DNA from: Streptomyces sp. SA15
Lineage (GTDB): Bacteria; Actinomycetota; Actinomycetes; Streptomycetales; Streptomycetaceae
DNA: 64,000 nt
Assembly: GCF_002291145.1 (NCBI RefSeq)
Contig: NZ_NTGE01000080.1
Span: 1-64,000, forward strand
Direction: 5' to 3'
In this document: in pieces, positions 61,798-64,000 of the stretch
Position numbering within the stretch: position 1 is the first letter of the stretch
Layout of the letters: each line of letters begins with the position of its first letter
Position numbers and translations under genes: made by a program
Notes under the pieces: model-generated
Database searches by the model: none
The model's input: the letters and a program-made list of their open reading frames with translations, nothing else
Told to the model about the DNA's origin: nothing

Positions 61798-61817
61798 GGG
61801 GCCTTGCCGCAAGCCCC
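61798..61817 (-). promoter_or_regulatory. Rifamycin-associated element (RAE)
   Basis: In the gene direction the sequence reads GGGGCTTGCGGCAAGGCCCC, the known 19-20 bp RAE palindrome found upstream of rph, rgt, rox and helR genes in actinobacteria. It is 63 bp before the glycosyltransferase start. TTGCGG inside it and an ATTCTG/CAGAAT box at 61782-61787 could serve as -35 and -10 (inference). The element mediates rifamycin-inducible expression. Confidence 0.9.
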
Positions 61818-61880
61818 CCGGTGCGCTATAAGTTAAGAGTGGCAAGGAGTGGGTGACCTCCTTGCCTTTGCTTTTTGTCC

Positions 61881-61920
61881 GGTCCGAACCGTCCTGTGAT
61901 GGTCCGAGCCGCCCTGTGAT
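61881..61920. repeat. 20-bp tandem direct repeat before the DUF2071 gene
   Basis: GGTCCGAACCGTCCTGTGAT and GGTCCGAGCCGCCCTGTGAT lie side by side, differing at two bases. They end 9 bp before the GTG start at 61930, so they cover the promoter or start region and may bind a regulator. Confidence 0.6.
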
Positions 61921-61929
61921 ACTGACGCG

Positions 61930-62709
61930 GTGACGCCGACATCGAAGCCGCATTTCCCCCCACGCCCGGAACCCATCACGGCCGACGCACCGGAAGCGAT
62001 AAGGCGCCCTCTGCTCACTCAGTCGTGGCTCGACCTGACGTTCCTTCACTGGGCCGCGGGTCCGGCCGACGTGGTCGGCGTGCTGCCGCCGGGAACGGTC
62101 CCCGACACCCTGCACGGCGTCACCTACGTCGGCCTGGTCGCGTTCCGGATGCACCGCGTCGGCTGGCTCCGCCTCCCCGGAGTTCCCTACCTCGGGAGCT
62201 TCCCCGAGACCAACGTCCGCCTCTACTCGGTGGACGAGCACGGTCGACGCGGCGTCGTCTTCCGCTCACTCGATGCCTCCCGCCTGCTGCCGGTGGCCGT
62301 GGGGCGGCTCGGCTTCAGGATGCCGTACCTGTGGTCCCGTATGGCCATCCGCACCGACGGCGACACGGTCACCTACACCAGCTCGCGGCGATGGCCGGGC
62401 CCACGCGGCGCGCACAGCCGTATCACCGTGCGGGTGGGTGAACAGGTCGAGCAGCCGACCGAGTTGGAGCACTTCCTGACCGCCCGCTGGGGCATGCACA
62501 GCGCCTTCTTCGGCCGGCCGATGTACCTGCCCAACGCCCACCCCCGCTGGCCGCTGCGCCGAGCCGACCTGATCGAGTGCGATGAGGATCTGGTGCTCGC
62601 GGCAGGCCTCCCCGAACCGGTGGGGGAGCCGGTGAGCGTCCTGTACTCACCCGGAGTCCCGGCCCGCTTCGGCCGCCCGGCCCGCCCCGCCGGCATCCCG
62701 ACCCCGTGA
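61930..62709 (+). CDS. DUF2071 (YqjF-like) protein
   Basis: 259 residues, GTG start. Conserved YqjF features are TQSWLDLTFLHWAAGPADV, VAFRMHRVGWLRLPGVPYLG, SFPETNVRLYSVDEHGRRGV, VFRSLDASRLLPVAVGRLGF and FLTARWGMHSAFFG. The fold resembles acetoacetate decarboxylase-like beta barrels, but the function is unknown. It is divergent from rgt; two 20-bp direct repeats cover its promoter region. Confidence 0.88.
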   Translation: MTPTSKPHFPPRPEPITADAPEAIRRPLLTQSWLDLTFLHWAAGPADVVGVLPPGTVPDTLHGVTYVGLVAFRMHRVGWLRLPGVPYLGSFPETNVRLYSVDEHGRRGVVFRSLDASRLLPVAVGRLGFRMPYLWSRMAIRTDGDTVTYTSSRRWPGPRGAHSRITVRVGEQVEQPTELEHFLTARWGMHSAFFGRPMYLPNAHPRWPLRRADLIECDEDLVLAAGLPEPVGEPVSVLYSPGVPARFGRPARPAGIPTP

Positions 62710-62802
62710 CCCATCCGAATGGACCGGCTGAGCCCCGCGGCAGCTGACCGCCGTGGTCCGGATCACGGCACATGAGCGGTGCGCGATTGCTAACATGAAG
62801 AT

Positions 62803-62826
62803 ATGAGTTACGTCCTCTACCTCTGA
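62803..62826 (+). CDS. Leader peptide MSYVLYL upstream of the ABC-F gene
   Basis: ATG-AGT-TAC-GTC-CTC-TAC-CTC-TGA encodes seven residues. The -10-like TAACAT at 62791-62796 would start the RNA at or next to the ATG, so it may be leaderless. Short ORFs like this precede many antibiotic-inducible resistance genes, where drug-stalled ribosomes change folding of the leader RNA. No direct proof of translation. Confidence 0.65.
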   Translation: MSYVLYL

Positions 62827-62836
62827 CCGGGCCGCA

Positions 62837-62989
62837 GGCTCCGCTCCTCACATCACCGTTGAGGCGCCGGGAGCCGCGATGTCGCCCACGGCCCGCCCCA
62901 TCACCTTTCTGGGCCCGGCCGTTCGTCAGAGATCGAAGGCTCGCTGCCACCCCTCTGTGACCGGGGTGAAGTGTGCCTCCTTCCGGAGG
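62837..62989 (+). promoter_or_regulatory. Putative ribosome-mediated attenuator of the ABC-F gene
   Basis: Hairpins lie between the leader peptide and the ABC-F start: 62837-62875 (GGCTCC and CCTCA pair with TGAGG and GGAGCC), 62948-62968 (CACCCC with GGGGTG) and 62976-62989 (CCTCC-TTCC-GGAGG), the last burying the Shine-Dalgarno sequence. GC-rich blocks at 62828-62834 and 62888-62924 can pair in alternative ways. This fits transcriptional or translational attenuation relieved by stalled ribosomes. Confidence 0.65.
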
Positions 62990-62997
62990 AACAAAAC

Positions 62998-64000
<1,003 letters not shown>

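Overview
The window is chromosomal DNA of a Streptomyces or a very close relative. It has very high GC with G/C-biased third positions, many GTG starts, GTGA/ATGA start-stop overlaps, likely leaderless promoters, and families typical of the genus (DUF5133, DUF574-type methyltransferase, SpoIIE-type phosphatase, GlgE/GlgX, PE-domain protein next to a LigD-type ligase). TTA (bldA-type) codons were found by eye in only a few genes, which is a Streptomyces hallmark. No rRNA, tRNA or CRISPR array was seen.

Left part (1-22.6 kb), mostly ordinary genes: glycogen/maltosyl metabolism (glgE partial, DUF5133, an RsbW-like protein, glgX); a two-domain VOC protein; an ANTAR protein and a SigF-type sigma factor; a MarR regulator with a near-perfect palindromic operator driving a DrrAB-type ABC exporter; hemC; a secreted NPP1-like protein; an ATP-dependent DNA ligase; an MFS pump with its TetR regulator; an orphan response regulator; a complete P450-ferredoxin-ferredoxin reductase operon; a MarR-DoxX-peroxiredoxin set; and a PAS/GAF/PP2C/HATPase protein.

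Middle part (22.6-42 kb), much rearranged: a LigD-type ligase gene is split into a C-terminal remnant (about 22.6-23.0 kb) and an N-terminal remnant (about 26.74-26.89 kb) around 3.8 kb of unrelated genes (a carboxylesterase without its serine, a cyclophilin-like protein, an AraC regulator, tandem YjbR proteins). Then come an aldo/keto reductase, a TauD-type dioxygenase, a luciferase-like oxidoreductase, a metallophosphoesterase, an MHYT membrane sensor with three TTA codons, a dienelactone hydrolase and a Sua5-type protein. A frameshifted MerR gene, a truncated GNAT gene and a decayed P450 follow. Two short inverted-repeat elements (9376-9578 and 29696-29795) share terminal repeats. Each lies between convergent genes, with its 3-bp TCA duplication coinciding with the reverse gene's stop codon.

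42-49.2 kb: the best candidate for an undescribed pathway. Tightly coupled genes encode a flavoprotein monooxygenase-like protein (TTA codon at residue 26), an FMN alpha-hydroxyacid oxidase, a membrane-anchored P450 lacking the ExxR arginine, a cation/proton antiporter and a ThDP-dependent decarboxylase-like enzyme. A short ORF with a good ribosome binding site lies upstream. The enzyme order suggests 2-hydroxyacid to 2-oxoacid to aldehyde chemistry; the substrate is unknown.

49.2-64 kb: an orphan LuxR-type response regulator, a TPR protein, an N-truncated DUF5682 protein, a B3/B4 protein with a MocR regulator, then a resistance island. This island has a HelD/HelR-like RNA polymerase-associated ATPase and a rifamycin-glycosyltransferase-like gene preceded by an exact rifamycin-associated element (RAE). 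It ends with a DUF2071 protein and an antibiotic-resistance-type ABC-F gene whose leader holds a 7-codon peptide and hairpins suggesting ribosome-mediated attenuation.
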